Positions 34,632 through 43,461 of a stretch of DNA of 64,000 bases are shown here, in pieces. Made by a program: the position numbers and the translations under genes. The stretch's first letter is position 1; each line of letters opens with the position of its first letter. Under the pieces are notes generated by a model. It was not told the DNA's origin and ran no database searches. It was given only the letters and a program-made list of their open reading frames with translations. The stretch spans positions 186,001 through 250,000 of the forward strand of contig CAKSNL010000002.1 of assembly GCA_934476235.1 (NCBI GenBank). The letters are read 5' to 3'. Source of the DNA: an uncultured Clostridia bacterium (GTDB taxonomy: Bacteria; Bacillota; Clostridia; CAKSNL01; HGM11501).

Positions 34632-36224
34632 ATGTTAACTAAAAGACAGGAAGAATTTTACGACTGGATGTTTTATCAGATATATCCCAGAAGCTTTAAG
34701 GACTCGAACGGTGACGGTATCGGCGATCTTAACGGCATCACCGAAAAGCTTGACTATTTAAAAGAGCTCGGAATAAACGCCGTCTGGCTTTCGCCTTGCT
34801 ATAAGAGCCCGAACGAGGACAACGGCTATGACATATCCGACTATGAGGATATTATGGACGAGTTCGGAACGATGGACGACTGGAAGAGAATGATAGAGGA
34901 GATGCATAAGCGCGGAATAAAACTTATTATGGACTTTGTCGCAAATCACACCTCCGCCGGGCACAAGTGGTTCCGCGAGGCTAAAAAGTCAAAGGACAAT
35001 CCGTACCGCGACTATTACTACTGGTCGAAAGAGCCGAAAAACGACTGGCAGGCATGCTTCGGCGGTTCCGCGTGGCAGTATGACGGGACGACCGGGGAAT
35101 ATTACCTTCACTCCTATGCGGTCGGTCAGCCGGACTTAAACTGGGAAAACCCGAAGGTGAGAGAGGAAATGGTAAAGGTCGTCGATTTCTGGGTCGACCT
35201 TGGGGTGGACGGATTCAGGTGCGACGTGCTCGACCAGATATCAAAGGATTTTGTGAATAACAAAAACGGGAACGGACCGCGCCTTCACGAGTACATAAAC
35301 CTTCTTTTCGGAAGGGAGAAAACGAAGAACATCTTCACGGTCGGCGAGTGCTGGGGAGCGAATGCGGATAACATCAAAAAGCTTGTCAGCGGGGAGAGAG
35401 GCGAGCTTTCCGCGGCGTTTAACTTTGAGCACCTTCTCTGGAAGGGCAATAAGTTTATCCCGGCTGAGTTTTCGCTTGATGATCTTCGCGACTGCCTCAT
35501 AAAGTGGCAGAACCTTATGCAGGAAAACGAGCTTTTATACACATTGTTTATCGAAAATCACGACCAGCCTAGGAGCGTTTCAAAATTCGGCAACGACAGG
35601 GAATACCGTTATGAGTCCGCGACAATGCTTTCAGCAATGCTCTTTTTGGGTAAGGGCGTTCCCTTTATCTATCAGGGCGAGGAAATCGGCGTCGCGAACA
35701 GTGTTTCGGACGATATAAAGGATTTTGAGGATATCGAAACGGTAAATTACTATAACGCGAATAAGGAGAAAACAGAGCACGGCGAGCTTATGCGGGGCAT
35801 CAACATTGCCAGCCGCGACCATGCAAGGCACCCGATGCCGTGGAACGGAGAGGCGGACGCGGGCTTCGGAAGTGAAAAACCCTGGTTCGGACATACCAAC
35901 AGATACAGGGAGATAAACGTTTGGGACGACATGCACTCCGAAAAATCCGTGTATAAGTTCTATCAGAAGCTTTTAAAGATAAGAAAGGATTCTTATGCCG
36001 TGCGCCATGGAAAATATGAGGATATCACAAATGGGCGCGAGGGCTTTTACATCTATAAGCGGGAGGACGAAAAAGAGGAGCTTACGGTTATCGTAAACTT
36101 TGAAAAGGAAAGAATAATTGACGATATTAAGGACGGAGAGGTTATCCTTTCAAATTACGCAAGGAAAGCTCCGGACGGGAAATATATGCCGTACGAGTGT
36201 GCGGTCGTAAGAAAAACAAAATAA
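34632..36224 (+). CDS. GH13 alpha-glucosidase (oligo-1,6-glucosidase type)
   Basis: A 530-residue cytoplasmic glucosidase cleaving short alpha-glucans, probably isomaltose-type oligosaccharides. GH13 conserved regions are in order: MDFVANHTS near residue 104, DGFRCDVLDQIS with the nucleophile aspartate near 199, a glutamate acid/base in TVGECWG near 239 and FIENHDQPR near 309. The N-terminus FYQIYPRSFKDSNGDGIGDL is typical of family GH13_31-like enzymes. Ribosome site AAGGAG. No transporter is adjacent, so uptake must be encoded elsewhere. Confidence 0.95.
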   Translation: MLTKRQEEFYDWMFYQIYPRSFKDSNGDGIGDLNGITEKLDYLKELGINAVWLSPCYKSPNEDNGYDISDYEDIMDEFGTMDDWKRMIEEMHKRGIKLIMDFVANHTSAGHKWFREAKKSKDNPYRDYYYWSKEPKNDWQACFGGSAWQYDGTTGEYYLHSYAVGQPDLNWENPKVREEMVKVVDFWVDLGVDGFRCDVLDQISKDFVNNKNGNGPRLHEYINLLFGREKTKNIFTVGECWGANADNIKKLVSGERGELSAAFNFEHLLWKGNKFIPAEFSLDDLRDCLIKWQNLMQENELLYTLFIENHDQPRSVSKFGNDREYRYESATMLSAMLFLGKGVPFIYQGEEIGVANSVSDDIKDFEDIETVNYYNANKEKTEHGELMRGINIASRDHARHPMPWNGEADAGFGSEKPWFGHTNRYREINVWDDMHSEKSVYKFYQKLLKIRKDSYAVRHGKYEDITNGREGFYIYKREDEKEELTVIVNFEKERIIDDIKDGEVILSNYARKAPDGKYMPYECAVVRKTK

Positions 36225-36238
36225 AAAGGAGAATTATT

Positions 36239-36583
36239 ATGCCTTATATTAACACTACCGTAACGTGCAAAATCCCGGACGGGAAAAGAGAGGAGCTTAA
36301 GGCTCTTTTGGGAGAGGCGATTGCGCTCATCCCCGGTAAGAGCGAGCGGTTTTTGATGCTCTCTTTCTCGGACGGCGTGAAGATGTATTTTGGAGGCGAT
36401 GACTCTGCCGACACGGCGTTCATCGAGATAAAGATATTCGGCACGGCGGACAAAAAGAATTATGACGCGCTCACAAAGCGCATAACCGAGATATATTCGT
36501 CCGTATTGTCCATTCCGGGCGACAGGATATATGTTAAATACGAGGAATGTTTTAACTGGGGATGGAACGGAGAGAACTTCTGA
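36239..36583 (+). CDS. MIF-like tautomerase
   Basis: A 114-residue homologue of macrophage migration inhibitory factor. The catalytic N-terminal proline follows the initiator methionine (MPYINTTVTCKI), and LIPGKSERFLMLSF, MYFGGDDSADTAFIEIKIFG match the family core. The bacterial proteins tautomerise phenylpyruvate-like enols; a host-directed role in gut bacteria is conceivable but speculative. ATG 36239 follows AAAAGGAG. Its TGA overlaps the start of the next gene (TGATG). Confidence 0.88.
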   Translation: MPYINTTVTCKIPDGKREELKALLGEAIALIPGKSERFLMLSFSDGVKMYFGGDDSADTAFIEIKIFGTADKKNYDALTKRITEIYSSVLSIPGDRIYVKYEECFNWGWNGENF

Positions 36584-37338
36584 TGAAGAAGGTGTTTGCT
36601 TTCCTCTCCGCCGCCTTGCTGTTGCTCTTTCTTTTTCCGCTCTTTTTCGCGGGGATATTAAATATCGGTAATCTGACGGGGATATTGGTGACGGGAGCGC
36701 TCATTATCTTCCTTTCAAAAACGGAGAAGATAAAGGAATTTATAAAAAGCATTTACAAAAAGAAGGCTCCGGCAGTTTTGTTTTCTGTTTTTTCTTTTGC
36801 CGCCGCGGCGTTTTCGCTCTTTTTGGCGTTTTCGCTTGCCGTTGTAATATCGGGCACGGGAAGGACAAAGGAGAAGGACCTTACGCTTATCGTTCTCGGC
36901 TGCCAGGTGAAGGGGAAAAACCCCAGTCTGATGCTTTCGGAAAGACTTTCCGCGGCGTACGGCTACCTTTCGGAAAATCCCGATTCGGTCTGCATCGTGT
37001 CCGGCGGTCAGGGAGCGGACGAGGAGATTAGCGAGGCACTTTGCATGTATAACTATTTGACTGAGCGCGGAATCGAAAAAGAGAGAATTTTCCTTGAGGA
37101 TAAGTCCACCTCCACCTATGAAAACCTTAAATTTTCAAAGGCAGTAATGGAGAAAGCCGGGCTCACCGGCAAGGTCGGCATAGTCACAAATGAATTTCAC
37201 GAAAAAAGGGCGAACATGATAGCCGGAAGGCTCGGAATCGAAAGCACCGGAGTGCCCGCCCCGACCCTTTGGGTCTTAAAGCCGACGTATTATTTAAGAG
37301 AGGCGTACGCTCTTATTTACGATTATTTGAGAAGGTGA
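36583..37338 (+). CDS. YdcF/SanA-like DUF218 membrane protein
   Basis: A 251-residue protein with about three N-terminal membrane helices (residues 1-90) and a DUF218 Rossmann-like domain. Motifs: LIVLGCQVKGKNPS near 105, CIVSGGQGADEEISEA near 142 and EDKSTSTYENLKFSKA near 180. Related proteins (SanA, YdcF, ElyC) act in envelope integrity or vancomycin resistance, but the reaction is unknown. ATG 36583 follows GGAGAG inside the MIF-like gene and overlaps its stop. Confidence 0.88.
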   Translation: MKKVFAFLSAALLLLFLFPLFFAGILNIGNLTGILVTGALIIFLSKTEKIKEFIKSIYKKKAPAVLFSVFSFAAAAFSLFLAFSLAVVISGTGRTKEKDLTLIVLGCQVKGKNPSLMLSERLSAAYGYLSENPDSVCIVSGGQGADEEISEALCMYNYLTERGIEKERIFLEDKSTSTYENLKFSKAVMEKAGLTGKVGIVTNEFHEKRANMIAGRLGIESTGVPAPTLWVLKPTYYLREAYALIYDYLRR

Positions 37339-37343
37339 AAAAA

Positions 37344-38291
37344 ATGAAGCGCACTTTTGTTTCCGCATTGCTTTTTGCGCTTATTGCGGCGGGGCTTTTT
37401 TCTCTTTTTAATACAAAAAGCGAGGAAGCGGAGCTTTTCGCGTTTGACACTTATGTGAGCTTCAGCATCGAAGGCAGGGACGCGAAAGAGGCGAAAAGCG
37501 AAATTACCGAGGAAATAAAAAGACTTGACGAAGCCCTTAATGTTAACGGCACGGGCGCGCTTTATGACTATAACTCCGGCGGGGAGCCGGAGGGCGAGAT
37601 AAAGGAGCTTTTGGAGCGCTCCAAAAGCGTGAGCGGGATGACAGGCGGCGCGTTTGACGTTACGCTCTATCCCGTTTCAAAGCTCTGGGGATTCACGACG
37701 GGCGAAAAAAGAGTGCCCGGGGAGAGCGAGATTAAAGAGGCACTGAAGCTTACGGGCTACGAAAAGATCGGGAACGGTCACCCGGAGGCTGATTTCGGAG
37801 CCGCGGCGAAGGGATATGCTGCGGACAGGATAAAGGAAATATTAAAGGAACGGAAAATAAAAAGCGCCGTTGCTTCTATAGGCGGAACGGTTCTCGTTTA
37901 CGGGAAAAAGGCGCTTATCGCCGTTAAGGACCCCGGAGGCGAGGGATATGCCGCAACCCTGGAGTGCCGCGATGAGGTTTTGTCCACCTCCGGGAGCTAT
38001 GAAAGGTTTTTCACGGAAAACGGAAAAACGTATTCCCACATAATCGACCCTGAGACGGGTTCTCCGGCGGAAAGCAAAATAGTGAGCGCAACGGCATTGT
38101 CAAAGGACGGCTTTTTGTCGGACGCGCTGTCTACCGCATTTTTCGTTATGGGTGAGGAAAAGGCAAAGGCATACTTAAAAGAAAACAAGGATGTCGGCGC
38201 GGTCTTGATAACCGATGACGGCAGGCTGATAGCGACGGACAATGTGACAATAAAGGACTATGATAATAAATACAAACTGGAGATAATATGA
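37344..38291 (+). CDS. apbE: FAD:protein FMN transferase
   Basis: A 315-residue ApbE, which attaches FMN to threonine of flavoproteins outside the membrane. One N-terminal export/anchor helix (about residues 4-22, no lipobox cysteine). Family motifs: FAFDTYVSFSIEG near 33, DFGAAAKGYAADRI near 152 and the metal/FAD-binding YSHIIDPETGSP near 231. ATG 37344 follows GAAGGTG. No Rnf or Nqr subunit, the usual targets, is in the window. Overlaps the next gene (ATGATG). Confidence 0.94.
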   Translation: MKRTFVSALLFALIAAGLFSLFNTKSEEAELFAFDTYVSFSIEGRDAKEAKSEITEEIKRLDEALNVNGTGALYDYNSGGEPEGEIKELLERSKSVSGMTGGAFDVTLYPVSKLWGFTTGEKRVPGESEIKEALKLTGYEKIGNGHPEADFGAAAKGYAADRIKEILKERKIKSAVASIGGTVLVYGKKALIAVKDPGGEGYAATLECRDEVLSTSGSYERFFTENGKTYSHIIDPETGSPAESKIVSATALSKDGFLSDALSTAFFVMGEEKAKAYLKENKDVGAVLITDDGRLIATDNVTIKDYDNKYKLEII

Positions 38292-39133
38292 TGGGGAAAA
38301 AGACAGTCGGAATAATTCAGATGACGGTTTGCGCAACGCTCTGGAGCATGGGCGGAATTTTGATAAAGCTTATCGGAGCGGGACCTTTTATGATAGCGGG
38401 AGTGAGGAGCTTTTTTGCCGCTCTCTGCATGGCGCTTTTTATGTACTTTTCAAAAATTAAATTCACGGTGAACAAAAGGGTCTTTGCCGGGAGCGTTTTC
38501 ACGGCGCTGACATTTATATGCTTTGTGCTCGCAAATAAAATGACCTATGCGGCAAACGCTATCGTGCTCCAGTTCACGGAGCCGATATTTCTGCTCATTT
38601 TTTCCGCGCTTATATATAAAGAAAAGCTTAAGGCGCGCGATATGGCGGTCGCCTTTGCGACGCTTTTCGGCGTGGCGCTCTTTTTCGCGGACTCAGTGTC
38701 CGGCGGAAAGACTTTGGGCAATTTCGTTGCCGTCGGCGCCGGAATCAGCCTTGCCTTTGTCTACATGATATACGGAAAGGTGAGCCAAAGCGAGAGAATG
38801 AGCGGAATGCTTATAGGGCACCTTTTGACGGCGCTTTTCGGAATTATCATGTTTATGATATTTCCCTCAGCCGTTACGGGAAAGGATATATTCCTTATGG
38901 TCGTACTGGGCATTTTCCAGCTCGGAATACCTTATGTTTTGTTCTGCCTGGCGGTCGGGAAATGCTCGTCCTTTGCCTGCTCGCTTATAGGGGCGATAGA
39001 GCCCTTGCTAAACCCCGTCTGGGTCATGATATTTGACGGGGAGACCCCGGGAGTCATGTCGCTTATCGGCGGAATCATCGTCATCGGCGCGGTCACGGCG
39101 TGGAGCGTGGCGGACTCAAAAAAGAAGGCATAA
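38288..39133 (+). CDS. EamA/DMT family transporter
   Basis: A 281-residue membrane protein with about ten predicted helices in two EamA halves. The first half starts TVCATLWSMGGILIK and contains FTEPIFLLIFSALIYKEK; the second ends IGAIEPLLNPVWVMIF and GGIIVIGAV, the paired family signatures. DMT proteins export amino acids, nucleosides or other metabolites; the substrate is not predictable. Last gene of the operon and just upstream of the terminator at 39133. Confidence 0.92.
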   Translation: MMGKKTVGIIQMTVCATLWSMGGILIKLIGAGPFMIAGVRSFFAALCMALFMYFSKIKFTVNKRVFAGSVFTALTFICFVLANKMTYAANAIVLQFTEPIFLLIFSALIYKEKLKARDMAVAFATLFGVALFFADSVSGGKTLGNFVAVGAGISLAFVYMIYGKVSQSERMSGMLIGHLLTALFGIIMFMIFPSAVTGKDIFLMVVLGIFQLGIPYVLFCLAVGKCSSFACSLIGAIEPLLNPVWVMIFDGETPGVMSLIGGIIVIGAVTAWSVADSKKKA

Positions 39134-39163
39134 AAAATGTACTGCAGCCAAAAGCTGCAGTAC
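39133..39163. terminator. Terminator hairpin, left copy flanking element A2
   Basis: The stem GTACTGCAGC / GCTGCAGTAC (25 bases at 39139-39163) follows an A-run, but the T-run expected after it is missing because the element starts there. The full version with T-run is at 39477-39507. Confidence 0.75.
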
Positions 39164-39476
39164 TCAGACAGTTGAAGAAGCCAACCATCAACTTAAACGG
39201 GTGCACCGAAAAATCCCTCAGAGTTTTGCTTTGCAAAACTCAGCTCCCTTTAGCAAGGGAGCCTTTAAAAGCCCTCCTTGCTAAAGGTAACGTAGTGGCA
39301 CCGAGGTAATGAATGGCAGTCCGGTGGACTGCCAGAACCGAGGCGTGACCGAGCCGCAGCGAGACGGTGGCATTTGCGTAGCAAATGACGGGAGGATTTT
39401 TAGGAATACTCGGCATATTTTGAGTGTTCAAGCTCTCTGTATGAGAGGTGAAAATAGGTTTATCGACGCGTAAAAG
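39164..39476 (+). mobile_element. Non-coding hairpin-rich element A2 (313 bp)
   Basis: Nearly collinear with the element at 61519-61831 and exactly as long. It contains stem-loops GAGTTTTGC/GCAAAACTC, GCTCCCTT/AAGGGAGC, GGCAGTCC/GGACTGCC and CATTTGC/GCAAATG (39371-39387), and an outer complementary pair AAAAATCCCTC / GGGAGGATTTTT. It lies between two copies of the same 25-base terminator hairpin, one base different. The open frames inside it are not convincing as genes. Confidence 0.8.
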
Positions 39477-39507
39477 GTACTGCAGCCAAAAACTGCAGTA
39501 CATTTTT
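39477..39507. terminator. Bidirectional terminator, right copy flanking element A2
   Basis: GTACTGCAGC..CTGCAGTAC followed by ATTTTTTAT. It differs from the left copy by one base in the stem (G to A), which weakens one pair. It ends murC on the minus strand and the DMT operon on the plus strand. Confidence 0.75.
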
Positions 39508-39529
39508 TATTTAAAAGAGAGCCCGACCT

Positions 39530-40900
39530 TTAGAGTTCTTTTATCAATTCTTCGCCGACCTTATAAACATCGCCCGCGCCGACAGTCATTACGATGTCGC
39601 CGTTTTTTAAGCGCGAGAGAAGATAGTCCTTTGCGTCGTCAAAGCTCTTTGCCATGTAAGAACCCGGAATCTTTTCTGCAAGGTCTAAGCTTTTGACAAG
39701 CCCGGTATCTTTTTCGCGCGCGGCATAAATATCCAAAAGCACAAGGTGCGGAGCCTCTTTTAACACGGAAACGAAATCGTCAAAAAGCGTCATCGTTCTT
39801 GTGTAGGTGTGCGGCTGGAAAACAATGTATTTTTCATTGGCGCCGATTGCGCCGAGCGCGTCCAGCGTCGCTTTTATCTCTGTGGGGTGGTGGGCGTAGT
39901 CGTCATAGACTCTTATGCCGTTTTTCTCCGCCTTAAGCTCAAACCTTCTTTTGACCCCGGTGAAGGAGGAAAGCCCCTCCGCGATTTTGTCCGCGCCGAT
40001 ACCGAGCTCATACGCCGCGGCAAATGCGCAAAGCGCGTTCGACACGTGATGGATGCCCGGAACCGAGAGGGAAACGGACGATAACTTTTCGCCTCTTTTA
40101 TAAACGGTAAACGAGTATTCGCCGAAGCCGTTCGCCTTTATATCCTCCGCCCTATAGTCTGAGTCCTTTCCCGTGCGCGAAACCGTGACGACCTTTGTTT
40201 TGGAGTTTTTAACGGCGTCAGCGGCATTGGGATCATCCGCATTTAAGATGACCTTGCCCGAAACAATGTCCGCAAAGTCTGAAAACGCGCTCTTGACATC
40301 GTCAAGGTCCTTATAATAGTCAAGATGGTCAGCCTCAACGTCCAGTATTATGCCGATGTACGGGTGAAAGTTTAAAAAGCTCCTGTGATACTCGCATGCC
40401 TCGGAAATAAAATAGTCCGACGAGCCGACGCGCTTGTTGCCGCCGATCAAGGAAAGCTCGCCCCCGATAAGAACGGTGGGGTCGTTTTCTGCGGCGGTAA
40501 ATATGTGGGCAAGCATGCCGGTGGTGCTCGTTTTGCCATGCGTTCCCGAAATATCGATCGGGTACTTATACATTTTCTCTATCTCGCCCAAAAGGAAGCT
40601 GCGCTCTGCCGACGGAATGCCGTGCTCATCGGCATAGCGCCTTTCGGGATTATCTTCTTTGATTGCTGCGGAATATATAACAGCGTCCGCCCCCTCGGCA
40701 TTTTTTTCGGAGTGACCGATGAAAATTTTCGCACCCTCTTTTAAAAGCTCGTCCGTAAACGCGCTTCTTTTAGCGTCCGAGCCGGACACCGAATAGCCTT
40801 TTTTTATTAATATGGAAGCAAGGGCGCTCATACTGATTCCGCCGATGCCGATGAAATGGATGCGGCCGCCCTTTGCAATATGTGAAAAATCTATTGACAA
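39530..40900 (-). CDS. murC: UDP-N-acetylmuramate-L-alanine ligase
   Basis: A 456-residue Mur ligase adding the first peptide residue (L-alanine) to UDP-MurNAc in the cytoplasm. IHFIGIGGISMSALASIL near residue 13, the ATP loop SGTHGKTSTTGML near 119 and YDDYAHHPTEIKATL near 337 are family hallmarks. Length is typical. Single-gene unit with its own promoter; separated from the dcw cluster where murC often lies in other bacteria. Confidence 0.97.
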   Translation of the reverse strand: MSIDFSHIAKGGRIHFIGIGGISMSALASILIKKGYSVSGSDAKRSAFTDELLKEGAKIFIGHSEKNAEGADAVIYSAAIKEDNPERRYADEHGIPSAERSFLLGEIEKMYKYPIDISGTHGKTSTTGMLAHIFTAAENDPTVLIGGELSLIGGNKRVGSSDYFISEACEYHRSFLNFHPYIGIILDVEADHLDYYKDLDDVKSAFSDFADIVSGKVILNADDPNAADAVKNSKTKVVTVSRTGKDSDYRAEDIKANGFGEYSFTVYKRGEKLSSVSLSVPGIHHVSNALCAFAAAYELGIGADKIAEGLSSFTGVKRRFELKAEKNGIRVYDDYAHHPTEIKATLDALGAIGANEKYIVFQPHTYTRTMTLFDDFVSVLKEAPHLVLLDIYAAREKDTGLVKSLDLAEKIPGSYMAKSFDDAKDYLLSRLKNGDIVMTVGAGDVYKVGEELIKEL

Positions 40901-40938
40901 AACAAAAACTTCCCTTCGGGTTTTATTAGAATATATAT

Positions 40939-40966
40939 ATTATAGCATTTTTATAAATTATATCAA
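40939..40966 (-). promoter_or_regulatory. Promoter of murC
   Basis: On the minus strand, TTGATA (40961-40966) and TATAAT (40939-40944) with a 16-base spacer. Confidence 0.6.
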
Positions 40967-41056
40967 GATATTTTAAAAAAGAAGCCCAAATTTATTCCGC
41001 AAAATTAAAAATCGGCATAAAAACCGTAAAAAATACATAAAAAAAATAAATTTATG

Positions 41057-41085
41057 TTGACAAATTTATGAAATAATGATAAAAT
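41057..41085 (+). promoter_or_regulatory. Promoter of spoVG
   Basis: TTGACA at 41057-41062 and TAAAAT at 41080-41085 with a 17-base spacer, a vegetative-type promoter. In Bacillus spoVG is driven by sigma-H; no sigma-H match was seen here. Confidence 0.65.
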
Positions 41086-41131
41086 GAAAATAGCAAAAGA
41101 AAGTTTCAATGAAAGGGTGGAATCAGGCAGC

Positions 41132-41407
41132 ATGAAAATCACGGATATCAGGATCAGGAAAACGAGTACGGAAGGAAAGATGAGGGCTGTAGTTTCTGTT
41201 ACATTTGACGACACTTTTGTAGTACATGACATAAAAATAATCGACGGAAACGAGAAAATGTTTGTGGCGATGCCGAGCAGGAAAACTCCCACAGGCGAGT
41301 TTAAGGACATTGTTCATCCGATAACCTCTGAGATGAGAGAGGAACTTCAGAACGCTATCATAGCAAAATATGAGGAGTTTTTAAAGGAAGAACCGAAAGA
41401 GGAGTAA
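41132..41407 (+). CDS. spoVG: SpoVG family RNA/DNA-binding regulator
   Basis: A 91-residue SpoVG: MKITDIRIRKTSTEGKMRAV, FVVHDIKIIDG, FVAMPSRKTPTGEFKDIVHP are all conserved. SpoVG binds RNA and DNA and affects sporulation, cell division and virulence genes in Firmicutes. I start it at ATG 41132, where family proteins begin; an in-frame ATG at 41084 overlaps the promoter -10. The ribosome site is weak (CAGG), with AAAGGGTGG further upstream. Followed by a terminator and glmU, as in Bacillus. Confidence 0.96.
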   Translation: MKITDIRIRKTSTEGKMRAVVSVTFDDTFVVHDIKIIDGNEKMFVAMPSRKTPTGEFKDIVHPITSEMREELQNAIIAKYEEFLKEEPKEE

Positions 41408-41422
41408 TACATAGCAAATAAG

Positions 41423-41454
41423 AAAAAGGCAAGCAAAAAATGTTTGCCTTTTTC
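41423..41454 (+). terminator. Intrinsic terminator after spoVG
   Basis: AAAAAGGCAA and TTGCCTTTTT form a perfect ten-base-pair stem followed by CTTTATTT. Confidence 0.88.
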
Positions 41455-41512
41455 TTTATTTGGTTGTATAATGGTATGGATATAAATAAAAAGAAGAAAG
41501 GGAGTTTTTTAT

Positions 41513-42880
41513 TTGGAGAATAAATTCACCGCCGTTATCCTTGCGGCAGGAATGGGATCAAGAATGAAATCGAACCTGCCGAAGCCGGCACACAAGGCAT
41601 GCGGAAAGGAACTTATAAACTGGGTGATTGACGCGGCAAGGGCTGCCGGAGCGGAAAAAACGGTTGCGGTTGTCGGTCACGGCAAGGAGGAGATTGAGAA
41701 GACCGCACGGACAGGCACCGTGTTTGCGGAGCAGAAAAACATGCTCGGCACGGGCGATGCGGTTGCCTCTGCACTTTCTTTTATCGACCCGGGATACACC
41801 GTTATCCTTTGCGGCGACACGCCCATAATAACGGCTGAAACGATAAAGGGCGCGCTTTCTGAAACTGTAAAGAACGGCTATGACGCGCTTGTACTGACCG
41901 CGGATGCGTATAACCCCACGGGCTACGGCAGAATCGTAAAAGAGGGCGGACTGGTAAAAAAAATCGTCGAGGAGAAAAATGCATCTTGCGAGGAGAAAAA
42001 AATAACCGAGATAAATTCGGGAATGTTTGTGTTTAAGAGCGACGCGCTTTTATCCTCTGTTCCGAAGATAGAGAAAAACGAGATTTCTGGCGAGTATTAT
42101 TTTACCGACACCGTGGAAATACTTGTTTCTGAAGGCAAAAAAGTGGGAAGCTATAAGATAGCCGATTTTGACGAGATAATGGGCGTTAACGACAGGGTCG
42201 CGCTTTCGAAGGCTGACGCCGTTTTAAGAAGGCGCATAAACTATAGCTTAATGTATTCGGGCGTTACGATAACCGATCCCGAAAGGACTTATATAGAGGA
42301 CGGCGTTAAAATTGGGCGCGACAGTGTGATACTTCCCGGGACGATTTTAGAGGGAAATACCGTAATAGGCGAGGGCTGCGTGATAGGACCCGATACAAAG
42401 CTTACCGACGTATCGATAGGCGATAAGACAACGGTTATCAAGTCGGTCGGTCTTGACTGCGCTGTCGGATGCGGGACGAGCGTCGGACCCTTTGCGTACT
42501 TAAGACCCGCCACAAATGTCGGGGACGGATGCCGTATCGGCGACTTTGTCGAGCTTAAAAATTCCACCATCGGCGACGGGACGAAGGTTTCGCACCTTAC
42601 ATATGTCGGCGACAGTGACGTGGGAGAGAGAGTAAACTTCGGCTGTGGCACGGTAACCGTTAACTATGACGGCGCGAAAAAATACAGAACGACCATCGGG
42701 AACGACGTTTTTGTCGGCTGCAATTCAAATCTTGTCGCTCCCGTCACGCTTTCGGACGGAGCGTACACCGCCGCGGGCTCGACGATAACGGACAACGTGC
42801 CCGAAAACACGCTTGCGATCGCAAGGGCGCGCCAGGTGAACAAGGACAGCTGGAACGACAGAAGAAAGAACAAAAAATAA
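41513..42880 (+). CDS. glmU: Bifunctional UDP-GlcNAc pyrophosphorylase / GlcN-1-P acetyltransferase
   Basis: A 455-residue enzyme making UDP-GlcNAc for the cell wall. The N-terminal pyrophosphorylase opens AVILAAGMGSRMKSNLPKP; the C-terminal left-handed beta-helix (from about residue 250) shows hexapeptide repeats and the acetyltransferase segment GDFVELKNSTIGDGTKVSHL. The start is TTG at 41513 after AAAGGGAG. In Bacillus prs usually follows; here pth does. Confidence 0.97.
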   Translation: MENKFTAVILAAGMGSRMKSNLPKPAHKACGKELINWVIDAARAAGAEKTVAVVGHGKEEIEKTARTGTVFAEQKNMLGTGDAVASALSFIDPGYTVILCGDTPIITAETIKGALSETVKNGYDALVLTADAYNPTGYGRIVKEGGLVKKIVEEKNASCEEKKITEINSGMFVFKSDALLSSVPKIEKNEISGEYYFTDTVEILVSEGKKVGSYKIADFDEIMGVNDRVALSKADAVLRRRINYSLMYSGVTITDPERTYIEDGVKIGRDSVILPGTILEGNTVIGEGCVIGPDTKLTDVSIGDKTTVIKSVGLDCAVGCGTSVGPFAYLRPATNVGDGCRIGDFVELKNSTIGDGTKVSHLTYVGDSDVGERVNFGCGTVTVNYDGAKKYRTTIGNDVFVGCNSNLVAPVTLSDGAYTAAGSTITDNVPENTLAIARARQVNKDSWNDRRKNKK

Positions 42881-42891
42881 GAGGTAAAAAA

Positions 42892-43461
42892 ATGTTTCTT
42901 ATAGCAGGACTCGGAAATCCGGGCAGAGAATATGTCGATACAAGGCACAACGTGGGCTTTGAAGCGGTGGCTGTATTGTCGTCATATTTTGACATTCCGC
43001 TTAAAAAGATAAAGCATAAGGCGCTCCTGGGCGAGGGCAAAATAGACGGGGAGCGCGTTATTTTGGCTCAGCCGCAGACTTTTATGAATAACAGCGGCGA
43101 AGCGGTCAGGCAGATTGCGGATTTTTACAAGATACCTTATGAAAACATCATCGTGATATATGACGAGGCGGCGCTTGACGTCGGCAGAATAAGAATAAGA
43201 CCGGACGGCTCTGCCGGCGGTCATAACGGAATGAAATCCATCATATATCATTTGGGGAGCGACTCTTTCCCGAGAGTGCGCTTCGGAATCGGGGGCACAA
43301 GCGGGGACATGGCAAACCATGTTCTGGGCAGGTTCACGAAGGAGGAGACCGCTTTGATGATAGATGCGGTCAAAAACATTCCCGATATCGTGAGACTCAT
43401 AATATCGGGAAAGCTTGCGGATGCGATGAGTAAATATAACAGAGTGAATCAGGGTGACTGA
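42892..43461 (+). CDS. pth: Peptidyl-tRNA hydrolase
   Basis: A 189-residue enzyme freeing tRNA from stalled peptidyl-tRNA. It starts FLIAGLGNPGREYVDTRHNVGFEA, with catalytic histidine in TRHNVGF near residue 20, and has PQTFMNNSGEAVR near 64 and GSAGGHNGMKSI near 109. Its stop abuts the mfd start. Confidence 0.97.
   Translation: MFLIAGLGNPGREYVDTRHNVGFEAVAVLSSYFDIPLKKIKHKALLGEGKIDGERVILAQPQTFMNNSGEAVRQIADFYKIPYENIIVIYDEAALDVGRIRIRPDGSAGGHNGMKSIIYHLGSDSFPRVRFGIGGTSGDMANHVLGRFTKEETALMIDAVKNIPDIVRLIISGKLADAMSKYNRVNQGD

Noticed and set aside
39133..39507. Two independent terminators happening to flank element A2
   Set aside because: The two 25-base hairpins are identical except for one base and unlike those at the other loci, so coincidence is improbable; duplication on insertion explains them better.
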